Both the position numbers and the translations under genes were made by a program. The notes beneath the pieces are model-generated. The model was not told the DNA's origin, made no database searches, and saw only the letters and a program-made list of their open reading frames with translations. This document shows, piece after piece, positions 11,244 through 20,384 of a stretch of DNA of 64,000 nt (positions within the stretch are counted from its first letter, which is position 1; every line of letters begins with the position of its first letter). This DNA is from Harmothoe impar (taxonomy: Eukaryota > Annelida > Polychaeta > Phyllodocida > Polynoidae), in the NCBI GenBank assembly GCA_947462335.1, contig OX381720.1, forward strand, positions 46,656,654-46,720,653, given 5' to 3'.

Positions 11244-11397
11244 AACTCAAAGTAAAAACATGAAGATTTTGATTTTGTGTGAATGCTCCTTTGGAAAATG
11301 GTGCTTGCATATTATGTAATATGTGTATTAAAACATATCTGAATAACTCCTAGGCTAATCTATCTGATTGAAAAAATATCAATAGACCTAAAAAGAG

Positions 11398-11470
11398 CGA
11401 CCTTGGTGGGACTCGAACCCACAATCTTCGGCTCCGGAAACCGACGCCTTATCCATTAGGCCACAAGGTC
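11398..11470 (-). tRNA. tRNA-Arg (CCG), type 2
   Basis: An intact tRNA with anticodon CCG. Its 5' end is GACCTTG, so the acceptor stem pairs perfectly with CAAGGTC where the sister genes have a G-T wobble. A TTTTT run follows the 3' end on the minus strand. Confidence 0.95.
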
Positions 11471-11567
11471 TGCATGTAATGGTAAAAAAAACAACGATAT
11501 AAACTAGTATTGGCTTGGGATGGGGCATTAAGCATCAAAAGCTGACATTCAACACACTACTTTATAA

Positions 11568-12107
11568 GGCTCTAACACGATCCTCCAATGGAGCTCTATG
11601 TGGAAGCTGCCATTTTGGTAGGGCACAAACTCTCGTGCTCATTCTCATCCTAGGAGTGAGATTTCATGAGATTCCATGAGATTCCCATTGTCTCTGGCCA
11701 GCTTATCAGTGTTATCTTAGGCTAGATAGTGGAGATAAGGGCCCAGCTGGGAGAGATAAGGGCTGCATAGGTGTGAAGTAGCTCCAAGACAGGCTCACTC
11801 AGTCAAGGTTTAGTGACTTTCCCTTCACTCTCCACACATATGTTTGGTCACTCTCTTAGCATAATTTAATTATTTTATTCTCATTTATTTCAGTTTTATG
11901 ATTATAAATTTTAAGATCTGACTTCATTGATGCATACATTATGGTATTCAGATGCCATGCATGCAAATATCAGACATTACTTAATAAAGAATACACTGTG
12001 AGAAGTGGCCAAAGTAGACTACACAAAGAGGCTCAGTGACATCTTGTCCTACCATTTAGATCTGATGTGTGCCACCAGGTGGTACCACCCCTTAACGTGT
12101 TAAAGCC
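11568..12107. mobile_element. 540-bp MITE, PIF/Harbinger-like
   Basis: The ends GGCTCTAACACG and CGTGTTAAAGCC form 12-bp terminal inverted repeats with one mismatch, flanked by TAA (11565-11567 and 12108-12110). A 3-bp TAA/TTA target is typical of PIF/Harbinger elements. The same place in the paralogous units at 7900 and 9975 is uninterrupted. No transposase frame is present. Confidence 0.8.
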
Positions 12108-12654
12108 TAATATCTATAAGTGAACATGGAATAGGCGATATGCTCTGTTATGGTGGGGGTCAAACATCAATGAGCTATATCGGAACACACCACTTTATTT
12201 AAGTGAACATGCATCATGTGATATACGGTGCAAGCAATATTAATGATCAGGACATCTAATCTGTATGTTGCTTTGTTGGATGAAGTGTTATTTGTTCTGT
12301 AATTAAAGCTGCAGGGCCCCTTGCACATAGTGGTATGAAAGATAATATGGCTGTGATAACCTTAGTTGGTTTCTTCTTTCTGTGGCTAGATAGATCTGCT
12401 TTTATTAAAAGTTAACTGCCAACAAGTAATATCATACTATATTATGTCCTCAGAAGGTTTTGTATGGGGAATAAGGATTTTAAACAAGTCAGCACAAAGA
12501 AGGGAAATAACTGTAATGAGGACAGTAAGGAGACAAAGAAGAGTAGACAAAAAATGGATGGCTACAAAGAGTAAACAATAATAAGAGCAGGGTTAGCAAC
12601 AGGGATGGGAAAACTTCAATCTGTGCACTGCTGCCAACATTTCCACATATTTAT

Positions 12655-12880
12655 GAGCTTTTGACTATTGGGGTTATGGTGGATTTGGTAGGCTAACAGG
12701 GGCCACTGATTGGAAACTATGACAGGTGTTTTAGGGTGACATGTTATATGATGGTCCAGGAGGGTGGGAGGAGTATATAGAGTGACTAGCTAAGCCGAGG
12801 TAATCCACATGCCACGACCCCGCTTCACATTGCTTGTGCAGGACACAGAGCCCGGCTGTGATTGAGAAACTCTGTCAATA
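12655..12880. repeat. Array segment with TATA-like box (copy C)
   Basis: It is homologous to 8845-9010, with GGAGGAGTATATAGAGTGAC at 12766-12785 and the downstream CTAAGCCGAGGTAATCCACA. This copy gives an uninterrupted reference for both MITE insertions in copy B. Confidence 0.65.
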
Positions 12881-12954
12881 ATGTTGTACATGCTTAATAA
12901 CTTACAATGTATAGGCTGGAATGTTGGAATGAACTTTGCTAATATAAAAATATG

Positions 12955-13027
12955 CGACCTTGGTGGGACTCGAACCCACAGTCTTCGGCTCCGGAAACCG
13001 ACGCCTTATCCATTAGGCCACAAGGCC
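12955..13027 (-). tRNA. tRNA-Arg (CCG), hybrid of types 1 and 2
   Basis: An intact 73-nt tRNA with anticodon CCG. The 3' half and its flank match type 1 (GACT, flank with AATATAAAAATATG) while the 5' half and its flank match type 2 (CCTAATGG, flank TGCATACAAAG). This is the pattern expected from a crossover within the tRNA between the two members of a unit. TTTTTA follows on the minus strand. Confidence 0.95.
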
Positions 13028-13126
13028 TGCATACAAAGGAAAAATGATAAGGATGCAAACTTGTATTGGGTAGGGATGGGGCATTTGGCATCAAAAGCTT
13101 AAATCTAACACACAATTCTTTACTTT

Positions 13127-13248
13127 GGACTTTTAGCAACCAGGTCCAATCACGTAGATGCAATGTAGGGCTTTACCATTGCCACAAATGCATGTATAAA
13201 TGCCTACATCTACGTTTATTGAGCTACGTTGAGTTTGCTAAAGGTCCC
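13127..13248. mobile_element. Hairpin MITE, diverged left end
   Basis: The right end GTTTGCTAAAGGTCCC is intact, while the left end has decayed to GGACTTTTAGCAACCAGGTC. It is part of the 442-bp tandem unit. Confidence 0.7.
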
Positions 13249-13396
13249 TAGTTATAAGTGAACCCATGGTATGTGATATGCTCTATTATGATATTGGCTG
13301 TGATTGAGAAACTCTGTCAATAATGTTGTACATGCTTAATAACTTACAATGTATAGGCTGGAATGTTGGAATGAACTTTGCTAATATAAAAATATG

Positions 13397-13469
13397 CGAC
13401 CTTGGTGGGACTCGAACCCACAGTCTTCGGCTCCGGAAACCGACGCCTTATCCATTAGGCCACAAGGCC
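13397..13469 (-). tRNA. tRNA-Arg (CCG), hybrid, tandem copy
   Basis: Identical in structure to the gene at 12955, exactly 442 bp downstream, as part of the tandem duplication. The cloverleaf, A and B boxes and terminator are all intact. Confidence 0.95.
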
Positions 13470-13568
13470 TGCATACAAAGGAAAAATGATAAGGATGCAA
13501 ACTTGTATTGGGTAGGGATGGGGCATTTGGCATCAAAAGCTTAAATCTAACACACAATTCTTTATTTT

Positions 13569-13690
13569 GGACTTTTAGCAACCAGGTCCAATCACGTAGA
13601 TGCAATGTAGGGCTTTACCATTGCCACAAATGCATGTATAAATGCCTACATCTACGTTTATTGAGCTACGTTGAGTTTGCTCAAGGTCCC
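13569..13690. mobile_element. Hairpin MITE, diverged left end (tandem copy)
   Basis: This is the 442-bp-shifted copy of the element at 13127, with right end TTTGCTCAAGGTCCC carrying one new substitution. Confidence 0.7.
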
Positions 13691-13838
13691 TAGTTATAAG
13701 TGAACCCATGGTATGTGATATGCTCTATTATGATATTGGCTGTGATTGAGAAACTCTGTCAATAATGTTGTACATGCTTAATAACTTACAATGTATAGGC
13801 TGGAATGTTGGAATGAACTTTGCTAATATAAAAATATG

Positions 13839-13911
13839 CGACCTTGGTGGGACTCGAACCCACAGTCTTCGGCTCCGGAAACCGACGCCTTATCCATTGG
13901 GCCACAAGGCC
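13839..13911 (-). tRNA. tRNA-Arg (CCG), type 1
   Basis: An intact tRNA with anticodon CCG, type-1 flanks on both sides and a T-run terminator on the minus strand. It is 375 bp from its type-2 partner at 14214 rather than 225 bp, because a hairpin MITE and extra sequence lie between them. Confidence 0.95.
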
Positions 13912-14010
13912 AACACAAAGGAGCAATAATCATTCAGTAAAAAGATATTTTGCTGTTTTGCAGAAAGGTTAGATCGCCACGCAATACATATGCCCTTTTT
14001 GATGATTATA

Positions 14011-14119
14011 GGGACCTTTAGCAACCACGTAAAAGCTCATTAAACGCAGACGTATCCTATGCCTTCAGCACTGCTAGGTCTGCGTTTAATGAGCTTTTAC
14101 TTGGGTTGCTAAAGGTCCC
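14011..14119. mobile_element. Hairpin MITE, near-perfect symmetric copy
   Basis: Both arms are of the CACGTAAAAGCTCATTAAA type, giving a hairpin of about 109 bp with a short loop. TA flanks both ends. Confidence 0.85.
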
Positions 14120-14213
14120 TATTGATTCTGCAGGAAAATTCTATGGATCTTTACACCTCTTACCCCATCTCACCTTTGGAAGTAAATAAAATTCTAGTAT
14201 TCCTTAAAAAGAG

Positions 14214-14286
14214 CGACCTTGGTGGGACGCGAACCCACAATCTTCGGCTCCGGAAACCGACGCCTTATCCATTAGGCCACAAGGCC
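14214..14286 (-). tRNA. tRNA-Arg (CCG) with A58C in the T loop
   Basis: The cloverleaf is complete with anticodon CCG, but the T loop reads TTCGCGT instead of TTCGAGT. This changes the nearly invariant A58, which is normally methylated and part of the internal promoter B box. Transcription or stability may be reduced, so this could be an early pseudogene. The T-run terminator is still present. Confidence 0.8.
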
Positions 14287-14356
14287 TCCATGGAAGTGAA
14301 AGAAGAACCAATAGCACTGGGGCAGGGGCACTCAAACATTATTATACTAGACACTA

Positions 14357-14464
14357 GGGACCTTTAGCAACCATGTAAAAGCTCATAAAATGCAGATGTA
14401 GCAGTGCTAAAAGTATAGGATACGTCTAAATTTAATTGGCTACGTCTGGTTTGCTAAAGGTCCC
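14357..14464. mobile_element. Hairpin MITE (GGGACCTTTAGCAA family)
   Basis: Ends GGGACCTTTAGCAACCATGT and GTTTGCTAAAGGTCCC are flanked by TA. The internal arms differ (one CATGTAAAAGCTC arm and one GCTACGTCTGG arm). Confidence 0.8.
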
Positions 14465-14470
14465 TATAAT

Positions 14471-14536
14471 AGGGACCTTTAGCAAACCTGACATAGCTCA
14501 TTAAGCGCAGATGTATCCTATGCCTTCAGCATTTTT
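14471..14536. mobile_element. Half hairpin MITE
   Basis: It begins GGGACCTTTAGCAAACCTGA and stops after TTCAGCATTTTTC, lacking the right arm. It abuts the preceding copy with only five bases between them. Confidence 0.75.
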
Positions 14537-14714
14537 CTTTAAATCCTAGCTAAGCCGAGGTAATCCACATGCCACGACCCCACTTCACATTGCTTGTGCA
14601 GGACACAGAGCCCGTCTGTGATTGAGAAACTCTGTCAATAATGTTGTACATGCTTAATAACTTACAATGTATAGGCTGGAATGTTGGAATGAACTTTGCT
14701 AATATAAAAATATG

Positions 14715-14787
14715 CGACCTTGGTGGGACTCGAACCCACAGTCTTCGGCTCCGGAAACCGACGTCTTATCCATTGGGCCACAAGGCC
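14715..14787 (-). tRNA. tRNA-Arg (CCG), type 1, D-stem mutation
   Basis: This is the 876-bp copy of the gene at 13839. Anticodon CCG and the T arm are intact, but the D stem has AGAC where the other copies have AGGC, weakening one pair. It may be slightly impaired. Confidence 0.85.
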
Positions 14788-14886
14788 AACACAAAGGAGC
14801 AATAATCATTCAGTAAAAATATATTTTGCTGTTTTGCAGAAAGGTTAGATCGCCACGCAATACATATGCCCTTTTTGATGATTATA

Positions 14887-14995
14887 GGGACCTTTAGCAA
14901 CCACGTAAAAGCTCATTAAATGCAGACGTATCCTATGCCTTCAGCACTGCTAGGTCTGCGTTTAATGAGCTTTTACGTGGGTTGCTAAAGGTCCC
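14887..14995. mobile_element. Hairpin MITE, near-perfect symmetric copy (tandem)
   Basis: This is the 876-bp-shifted copy of 14011-14119, again with two CACGTAAAAGCTC-type arms. Confidence 0.85.
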
Positions 14996-15089
14996 TATTG
15001 ATTCTGCAGGAAAATTCTATGGATCTTTACACCTCTTACCCCACCTCACCTTTGGAAGTAAATAAAATTCTAGTATTCCTTAAAAAGAG

Positions 15090-15162
15090 CGACCTTGGTG
15101 GGACGCGAACCCACAATCTTCGGCTCCGGAAACCGACGCCTTATCCATTAGGCCACAAGGCC
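15090..15162 (-). tRNA. tRNA-Arg (CCG) with A58C (tandem copy)
   Basis: The 876-bp copy of 14214, carrying the same TTCGCGT T loop. The A58 change therefore predates the duplication. Confidence 0.8.
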
Positions 15163-15232
15163 TCCATGGAAGTGAAAGAAGAACCAATAGCACTGGGGCA
15201 GGGGCACTCAAACATTATTATACTAGACACTA

Positions 15233-15340
15233 GGGACCTTTAGCAACCATGTAAAAGCTCATAAAATGCAGATGTAGCAGTGCTGAAAGTATAGGATACG
15301 TCTAAATTTAATTGGCTACGTCCGGTTTGCTATAGGTCCC
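15233..15340. mobile_element. Hairpin MITE (tandem copy)
   Basis: This is the 876-bp-shifted copy of 14357-14464; the right end reads TTTGCTATAGGTCCC with one substitution. Confidence 0.8.
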
Positions 15341-15346
15341 TATAAT

Positions 15347-15412
15347 AGGGACCTTTAGCAAACCTGACGTAGCTCATTAAGCGCAGATGTGTCCTATGCC
15401 TTCAGCATTTTT
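15347..15412. mobile_element. Half hairpin MITE (tandem copy)
   Basis: This is the 876-bp-shifted copy of 14471-14536 and also lacks the right arm. Confidence 0.7.
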
Positions 15413-15452
15413 CTCTAAATCCTGCATCCTACTGGAGTTGGTAATAACAATA

Positions 15453-15560
15453 GGGACCTTTAGCAAACCTGACGTAGCTAATTAAACACAGACGTAGTAG
15501 TGCTAAAGGGATAGGGTACGTCTGCGTTTGATGAGCTTTTACGTAGTTGCTAAAGGTCCC
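15453..15560. mobile_element. Hairpin MITE (GGGACCTTTAGCAA family)
   Basis: The left arm is the AACCTGACGTAGCT type and the right arm the AGCTTTTACGTAGTTGC type. Both ends carry the full terminal repeat with flanking TA. Confidence 0.85.
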
Positions 15561-16121
15561 TAGTGCCTCATCACATGCCTCAGGCGTGCAGATAGCACTT
15601 GCCATGAAAGGCACACCAAGGTGTAGATGAGATCTTCTGACAGATCAAATACCAAATAAATAGATGGTCCCCTATAAACTCTCCACTCGGGAGCAGACAT
15701 TGGCAGATGCCAAGAGGTTAAAGGAACTGAAGGTAGTCCCCAAGAAAGCAAGATGGGAGAGGAGACCTTAGGCCAACTCATATGTTGGATAGATTGATTA
15801 TGTATAATAGCCTGATTACAGCTCTTTTTCCACACATGTGGCCTAGGAGGATATCCTGAATAACCCTCCTGGGAGGTTATATGATCATCAAACATGTGCT
15901 CTGTGTGTTCTCATAGAAATACAATGACCAAAGCATATGCTTGAAGAGTGTAGCCTCATTCTGATACAACCTAGTCATATACAATACTTATCATGAACCA
16001 AGACTCACAGCCAGTCATAGTGGTCAACATCCTTGAGTATGTGGTACTTCTGGTTTGGACTTCCAGAAACTGAATCCCATGTCAAGCAGAACTTTTGATA
16101 TGCCTGACATTTTTTATTCTT
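15561..16121. other. Unannotated intronic sequence
   Basis: No exon, tRNA or repeat end was recognised. The 111-residue minus-strand frame at 15560-15895 has no motif and no splice context. Confidence 0.4.
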
Positions 16122-16440
16122 TGGCTATTCTGATATTTCAAGAAAAAAAGAAAAAAAAAAAAAAAGGCGGTGCGTGGCAGAGCCCCCGAATTATATAACA
16201 GCACCACTAACTAAACGGTACTCTTAACTTTGTCTAATAGGATAATGCCTGACCACCATTGGCCCTATTTAGCTAGTTGGCCATTCTGATATTTCAAGAG
16301 AAAAAAGAGAAAAAAAAGAAGAAGAAAAAACACGGGGCTGCGGGGGCGGAGCCCCCTATTTATACAACAGCAGCACCAACTAAACAGCACCCTTATTTTT
16401 GTATAATGGGACAATGACTCACCAACTTAGGCCTTAGTTA
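16122..16440. repeat. Two diverged tandem copies of a ~150-bp A-rich repeat
   Basis: Both halves share TTCTGATATTTCAAGA, an A/G-rich tract, then GGCAGAGCCCCC or GGCGGAGCCCCC, TATAACAGCA-type sequence and ACTAAACGGTACTC or ACTAAACAGCACCC. The two copies lie head to tail. Confidence 0.65.
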
Positions 16441-16897
16441 ACAAGCTCAAACATGTGTGGCTGCGTGGACCTGCTGCTAGCATACAGGGTAATTCTTGTT
16501 GGAATTGGGACAAATGTGGTTCAAACCCCTCAAAATCTTTAAATAGAGTTACTCATTGGTCTCAAAAGGCAGAAGCGGTACATATACTATTGGGTGATGA
16601 GTATCATTACATGAGTCCCAATGGAGCAGTTGGTTAGCTGGTGGGCTCAATAGTTTTAAGGTTGTGGGTAGGGATCCCGCTAGATACCCGGGCTCTCAAA
16701 GAGAAAAAGAGCTCTTAAATATAACCACCTCCTAGGGGTGTATAACATTATAATCACATAATACAAATTACGGGTCCATAAACAGTGTTTTATCAGCAAC
16801 TTAACAATGCTCAAGGTACAAAGATTTATCCAACTACCACCTCAGCTAAAAGTTATATAGGTTCTGATTGTGCCTTGTAAAAACCCACAAAAAAGTG
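16441..16897. other. Unannotated intronic sequence
   Basis: Nothing supportable was found apart from array-like flank (GTTCTGATTGTGCCTTG) just before the tRNA at 16898, which recurs before the one at 22119. Confidence 0.4.
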
Positions 16898-16970
16898 CGA
16901 CCTTGGTGGGACTCGAACCCACAATCTTCGGCTCCGGAAACCGACGCCTTATCCATTAGGCCACAAGGCC
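16898..16970 (-). tRNA. tRNA-Arg (CCG), type 2
   Basis: An intact 73-nt tRNA with anticodon CCG and canonical A and B boxes. The minus-strand 3' flank is CACTTTTTTG, a good Pol III terminator. No type-1 partner remains nearby. Confidence 0.95.
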
Positions 16971-17865
16971 TGCATGCAATGGCAACATGAATGATGTAAG
17001 GTTTGGTAAAGGTCCGTATTAGTTCTGTATCTGTGGCACCCAGGATACATGGCAGTTATGATGATACTGGAATTGGAGTGATGTAAGGGACTTCAAGAAA
17101 TGAAGAGATGGAGAAATAGGGTTATTGATGTTGTAGAATTTTGAACTTGTGTCATTAAGGCAACACTGTATGTGTAGGCCCTACCTTTGGATTATGAAGG
17201 TCCTGTTTTTTGGTAGGACAATGTATGGCATACACATAACAAGGACAAAAAGATAGGACAGAACAAACAACAACAAAAACATAAAGCCCACTGAGTGTAG
17301 GAGTGAGGGCCAAAATGGACAATGACAGAAAGTATTGAGGCTGCCATCTTAGCTGCCAGAATAGCTCTTAGACGTTCTGAGAGGTGGGGAAAGATATAAA
17401 TAGGGTCACCCAGATGAGCTATATATGGACCTTCTGTTTGCCTGTGTATAAGATATAAGTATGTGAGCCACAGAGAATGGGGCTTCTCCACAGGCACCAT
17501 CGGACTGTTGGGAATGTCCCCCCCCCACCCATTCTCCTGTAGTTGAGTGGGAAACAGCTATGGCACGCCATTTGGGTGAAGCTGAAAGAAACCCAGTTCA
17601 TTTTAAATGAACCCAGTTTATTTGAATTAAAGTGGGTTTATTCAAATAATATGGATGGCTGCTGATTGCCAAGACTTGCCAGGACTTACTGAGTGTGCAA
17701 GAGCATTCCATAGCCTGGATTGGGGGTTGGGATTCTATAGCTTCATCCCGAACTTCTTTCTCTATAAGCACTTTTTTCTAAGAATCCTCATTATCTGGAA
17801 TTTGCCTTCTCATTGTCCGTAAGCCCAACATGTGACCGACCAAGTGTAGCTAGACCTCGGTAGTA
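16971..17865. other. Unannotated intronic sequence
   Basis: No gene or repeat could be supported. The minus-strand frames at 17192-17601 overlap one another and lack motifs. Confidence 0.4.
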
Positions 17866-17972
17866 GGGACCTTTAGCAACCACGTAAAAGCTCATAAAAA
17901 GCAGACGTAGCAGTGCTGAAGGCATAGGATATGTCTACGTTTAATGAGCTATGTCGGGTTTGCTAAAGTCCC
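17866..17972. mobile_element. Hairpin MITE (GGGACCTTTAGCAA family)
   Basis: The left end is complete; the right end TTTGCTAAAGTCCC has lost one G. Flanking TA is present on both sides. Confidence 0.8.
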
Positions 17973-18152
17973 TATTGTCTCGCTAGGACCAACCGTTATA
18001 TGCTCCTAAGCAGAGGTTTCTCTGGTGGACCATTTGCAATCTTCTGAATGCTGCTCAAGGAGTTTGTGTGAATGAATAAGTAGCTCCTCTTCACTGTTCA
18101 AGAGACATGTCAATAGCATAAGGCTCCATACTCAGGGAGCTTGCACCATTAG

Positions 18153-18373
18153 TAGCGAGGTTTAGATCTGCCCGTAACGTGTACGGCAACACCTAGTCCA
18201 TCCTTTAGCATTAGGGACCTTTAGCAACCACGTAAAAGCTCATTAAATGCAGACGTAGCCCATCCCTTTAGCACTGCTACGTCTGCGTTTAATGAGCTAC
18301 GTCAGGTTTGCTAAAGGTCCCTAATGCTGTAGACGTACACGTTGCCGTACATGTTGTAATCTAAACCTCGCTA
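18153..18373. mobile_element. Outer MITE split by a hairpin MITE
   Basis: The left arm begins TAGCGAGGTTTAGAT and contains GTAACGTGTACGGCAAC; the right arm contains GTACACGTTGCCGTAC and ends ATCTAAACCTCGCTA. The hairpin MITE 18214-18321 sits between the arms, so one element is nested in another. Confidence 0.75.
18214..18321. mobile_element. Hairpin MITE nested in another palindrome
   Basis: Both terminal repeats are complete. The flanks AGCATTA on the left and TAATGCT on the right are themselves complementary and belong to the outer element. Confidence 0.85.
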
Positions 18374-18376
18374 ATA

Positions 18377-18485
18377 GGGACCTTTAGCAAACCCGACGTA
18401 GCTCATTAAACGCAGACGTAGCAGTGCTAAAGGGATAGGCTACGTCTGCATTTAATAAGCTTTTACGTGGTTGCTAAATATCACT
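18377..18485. mobile_element. Hairpin MITE, decayed right end
   Basis: The left end is intact; the right end has decayed to GGTTGCTAAATATCAC. It abuts the outer element 18153-18373. Confidence 0.7.
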
Positions 18486-18954
18486 AATGACTGTCTCCTT
18501 CTGCATGCAGGGTTGCTGTGTTGGTGGAAGGCACATAGCAGTATGAATATGGAAGGTAACATGGCTCTAATTGTGTAGTGGGCTTCTACTCTCATTCCAC
18601 AAGCATGTCTGCCTTTAGATAGGACAAATTGTACTATCAGCCTAAATCTTGTCATAAAGCTTCTCAGAAGAACTGTGGAATCGATCAGGTGCCGTCAGCT
18701 ATGGAAAGTTGTCCAAAACTCGTCTGGCCTTCTATGTTTGTTTCTAAAGCAATGGACACCCTGGGCTCTTCCCATCAAACATGAAAACAAAGAAATGAAA
18801 TAACCCAAAGGTGGGGACAGTAAGGAGTAGCAAGGAGGAGGAATGAGTTAGACAAAGGATGGATGACAAGACTGCAATACAGTACTTAGGGCAAGGGCAG
18901 AAATAAGAACAGTAAAACTACCTAACCGCTACAGACATTGCGAGTGCCATTTCC

Positions 18955-19200
18955 ATATATTTATGTACTTTTGATTGTTGGGGTTTATGGTGGATTTAGT
19001 AGGCTAACAGTGGCCGCTGATTGGAAGCTATGGCTGGCGTATCAGGGTGATGTGTTATATTGTGGTGCAAGAGGGGGAGAGGAGTATATAGAGTGACGAG
19101 CTAAGCTGCAGTTATCCACATGCCACGACCCTGCCTCACATTGCTCGGCAGGACACAGACTGACAGAGCCTGCCTGTGATTGAGCAACTCTGTCAATAAT
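18955..19200. repeat. Array segment with TATA-like box (copy D)
   Basis: It is homologous to 8845-9010 with GATTGGAAGCTATGGC and GGAGTATATAGAGTGACGAG, followed by the CACATTGCTCGGCAGGACAC motif. Confidence 0.6.
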
Positions 19201-19265
19201 AATGTAACTGCTCAGATTGTATAGGCCGCCATGTTGGAATGGGCTATGTGATATATCAAAAGATA

Positions 19266-19338
19266 TGACCTTGGTGGGACTCTAACCCACAGTCTTCGGC
19301 CACAGAAACCGACACCGTATTCATCGGGCCACAAGGCC
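19266..19338 (-). pseudogene. tRNA-Arg-type pseudogene, CTG anticodon
   Basis: The acceptor and T stems are recognisable, but the T loop is TTAGAGT, the D arm is changed, and the anticodon loop is TTCTGTG. Losing C56 from the B box should weaken transcription. Its anticodon triplet is CTG, like 7527, but the other damage suggests decay. Confidence 0.8.
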
Positions 19339-19366
19339 AACACAAAAGAGCCATGATCATTCACTA

Positions 19367-19485
19367 GGGACCTTCAACAACCACACCATAGCTTGTAAAA
19401 CGTAGGTTTTTACCATTGCCACCATTGCACGTAAAAGTGCCTACGTCTACAATTAATGAGCTACATTGAGTTTGCTAAAGGTCCA
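19367..19485. mobile_element. Hairpin MITE, diverged
   Basis: The ends GGGACCTTCAACAACC and TTTGCTAAAGGTCC are recognisable. It lies between the two tRNA relics of this unit, at a position like the one in the 876-bp units. Confidence 0.65.
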
Positions 19486-19537
19486 TACTAACAAGATATT
19501 TTGGTTGTCTACAAAGGCTGTTATGCTGGTGCTTGCA

Positions 19538-19652
19538 GGTTGCAAACCAAACATAGCGCACTAAGCGTGGATGTAGGCCCCTATTAGTGCATTGGTGGCA
19601 ACGGTAAAAAAATTATGTTTTATGAGCTACATCAGGTTTGCTAAAAGTCCCC
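19538..19652. mobile_element. Hairpin MITE, strongly diverged
   Basis: The right end GTTTGCTAAAAGTCCCC and the left GGTTGCAAACCAAAC retain family features. Confidence 0.5.
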
Positions 19653-19712
19653 TAATATGTTAAAACTCCTTCCATCCTTCCATCTAAGGTTCTGATTTCC
19701 CTAAAAAAAGAG

Positions 19713-19785
19713 TGACCTTGGTAGGACTCAAACCCACGATCTTCGGCTCCGGAAACGGATCCCTTAACCATTAGGCCACAAGGCC
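19713..19785 (-). pseudogene. tRNA-Arg pseudogene, type 2
   Basis: The length of 73 nt and the anticodon CCG are kept, but the anticodon stem, D stem and T loop (TTTGAGT) carry several mismatches. Confidence 0.75.
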
Positions 19786-20384
19786 TCCACAAAGCAGTAA
19801 GAAGCATACTGGGTTCATAGAGGAACTATAGAATGGATTGCTAGAAGTCCCTACACCTCTAGACTCCTCCACTTTTAAGGTGTTTCTATGTTCTTTAGGA
19901 CAGATATTGCTGTAGCTCTGGTTTTAAGACTACATTTAAATGTAGATCTATGTTCTAGCATTCAAATTAAATGTATTCTGAACTGACTATTCCAATAGCC
20001 TCCACCAGAAATTCATTCTAGTACAAAGTGTTTTTAGGGAGCTATTGATTAACACTGCCAAATATTTGGCCTACACAAGTAGCACACACTTCCCAATTCC
20101 CATATACTCATTCATATCAAACTACTCTTCAGCAGGTAGAAACCATTGCAGAAAAGTTTATTGTATAGGATAAGATCATAGGTTTTCACTGGTATCATCA
20201 CATTTATGCTTTTTGGAGTACACTATAGTATATATGAATCGGGCATTAGTGTGAAGAGAGTGAGAACTAACTGGATGTCTGTGCCATGGCAGAGCGGCCT
20301 GAATTACCCTCTATACTATGGAATCAGCACAAAGAAATGATAACCAACTAATCACAATACACATTGAGACCGCCATTTACATAT
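19786..20384. other. Unannotated intronic sequence
   Basis: No supportable feature was seen between the tRNA relic and the array-like block that follows. Confidence 0.4.

Larger units (their letters stand above)
12857..13740. repeat. Two 442-bp tandem repeats, each with one tRNA and one MITE
   Basis: Positions 12857-13298 and 13299-13740 are almost identical, starting GGCTGTGATTGAGAAACTC; a third partial copy continues to 13911. Only a few single-base differences were seen (for example TACTTTGG versus TATTTTGG), so the duplication is recent. Confidence 0.9.
13741..15492. repeat. 876-bp tandem duplication carrying two tRNAs per unit
   Basis: Positions around 13765-14530 recur at 14641-15406 with a constant offset of 876 bp, including two tRNA genes and three MITEs in each unit. 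A few substitutions separate the copies. The right end of the second unit is uncertain because the MITEs themselves are repetitive. Confidence 0.85.

Noticed and set aside
12881..15243. Open frames containing a GGTRTH(S/N)LRLRKPTPYPLGHKA peptide.
   Set aside because: These are antisense translations of the tRNA-Arg genes, not proteins.
15560..15895. A 111-residue minus-strand frame.
   Set aside because: Starts within a MITE and lacks motifs.
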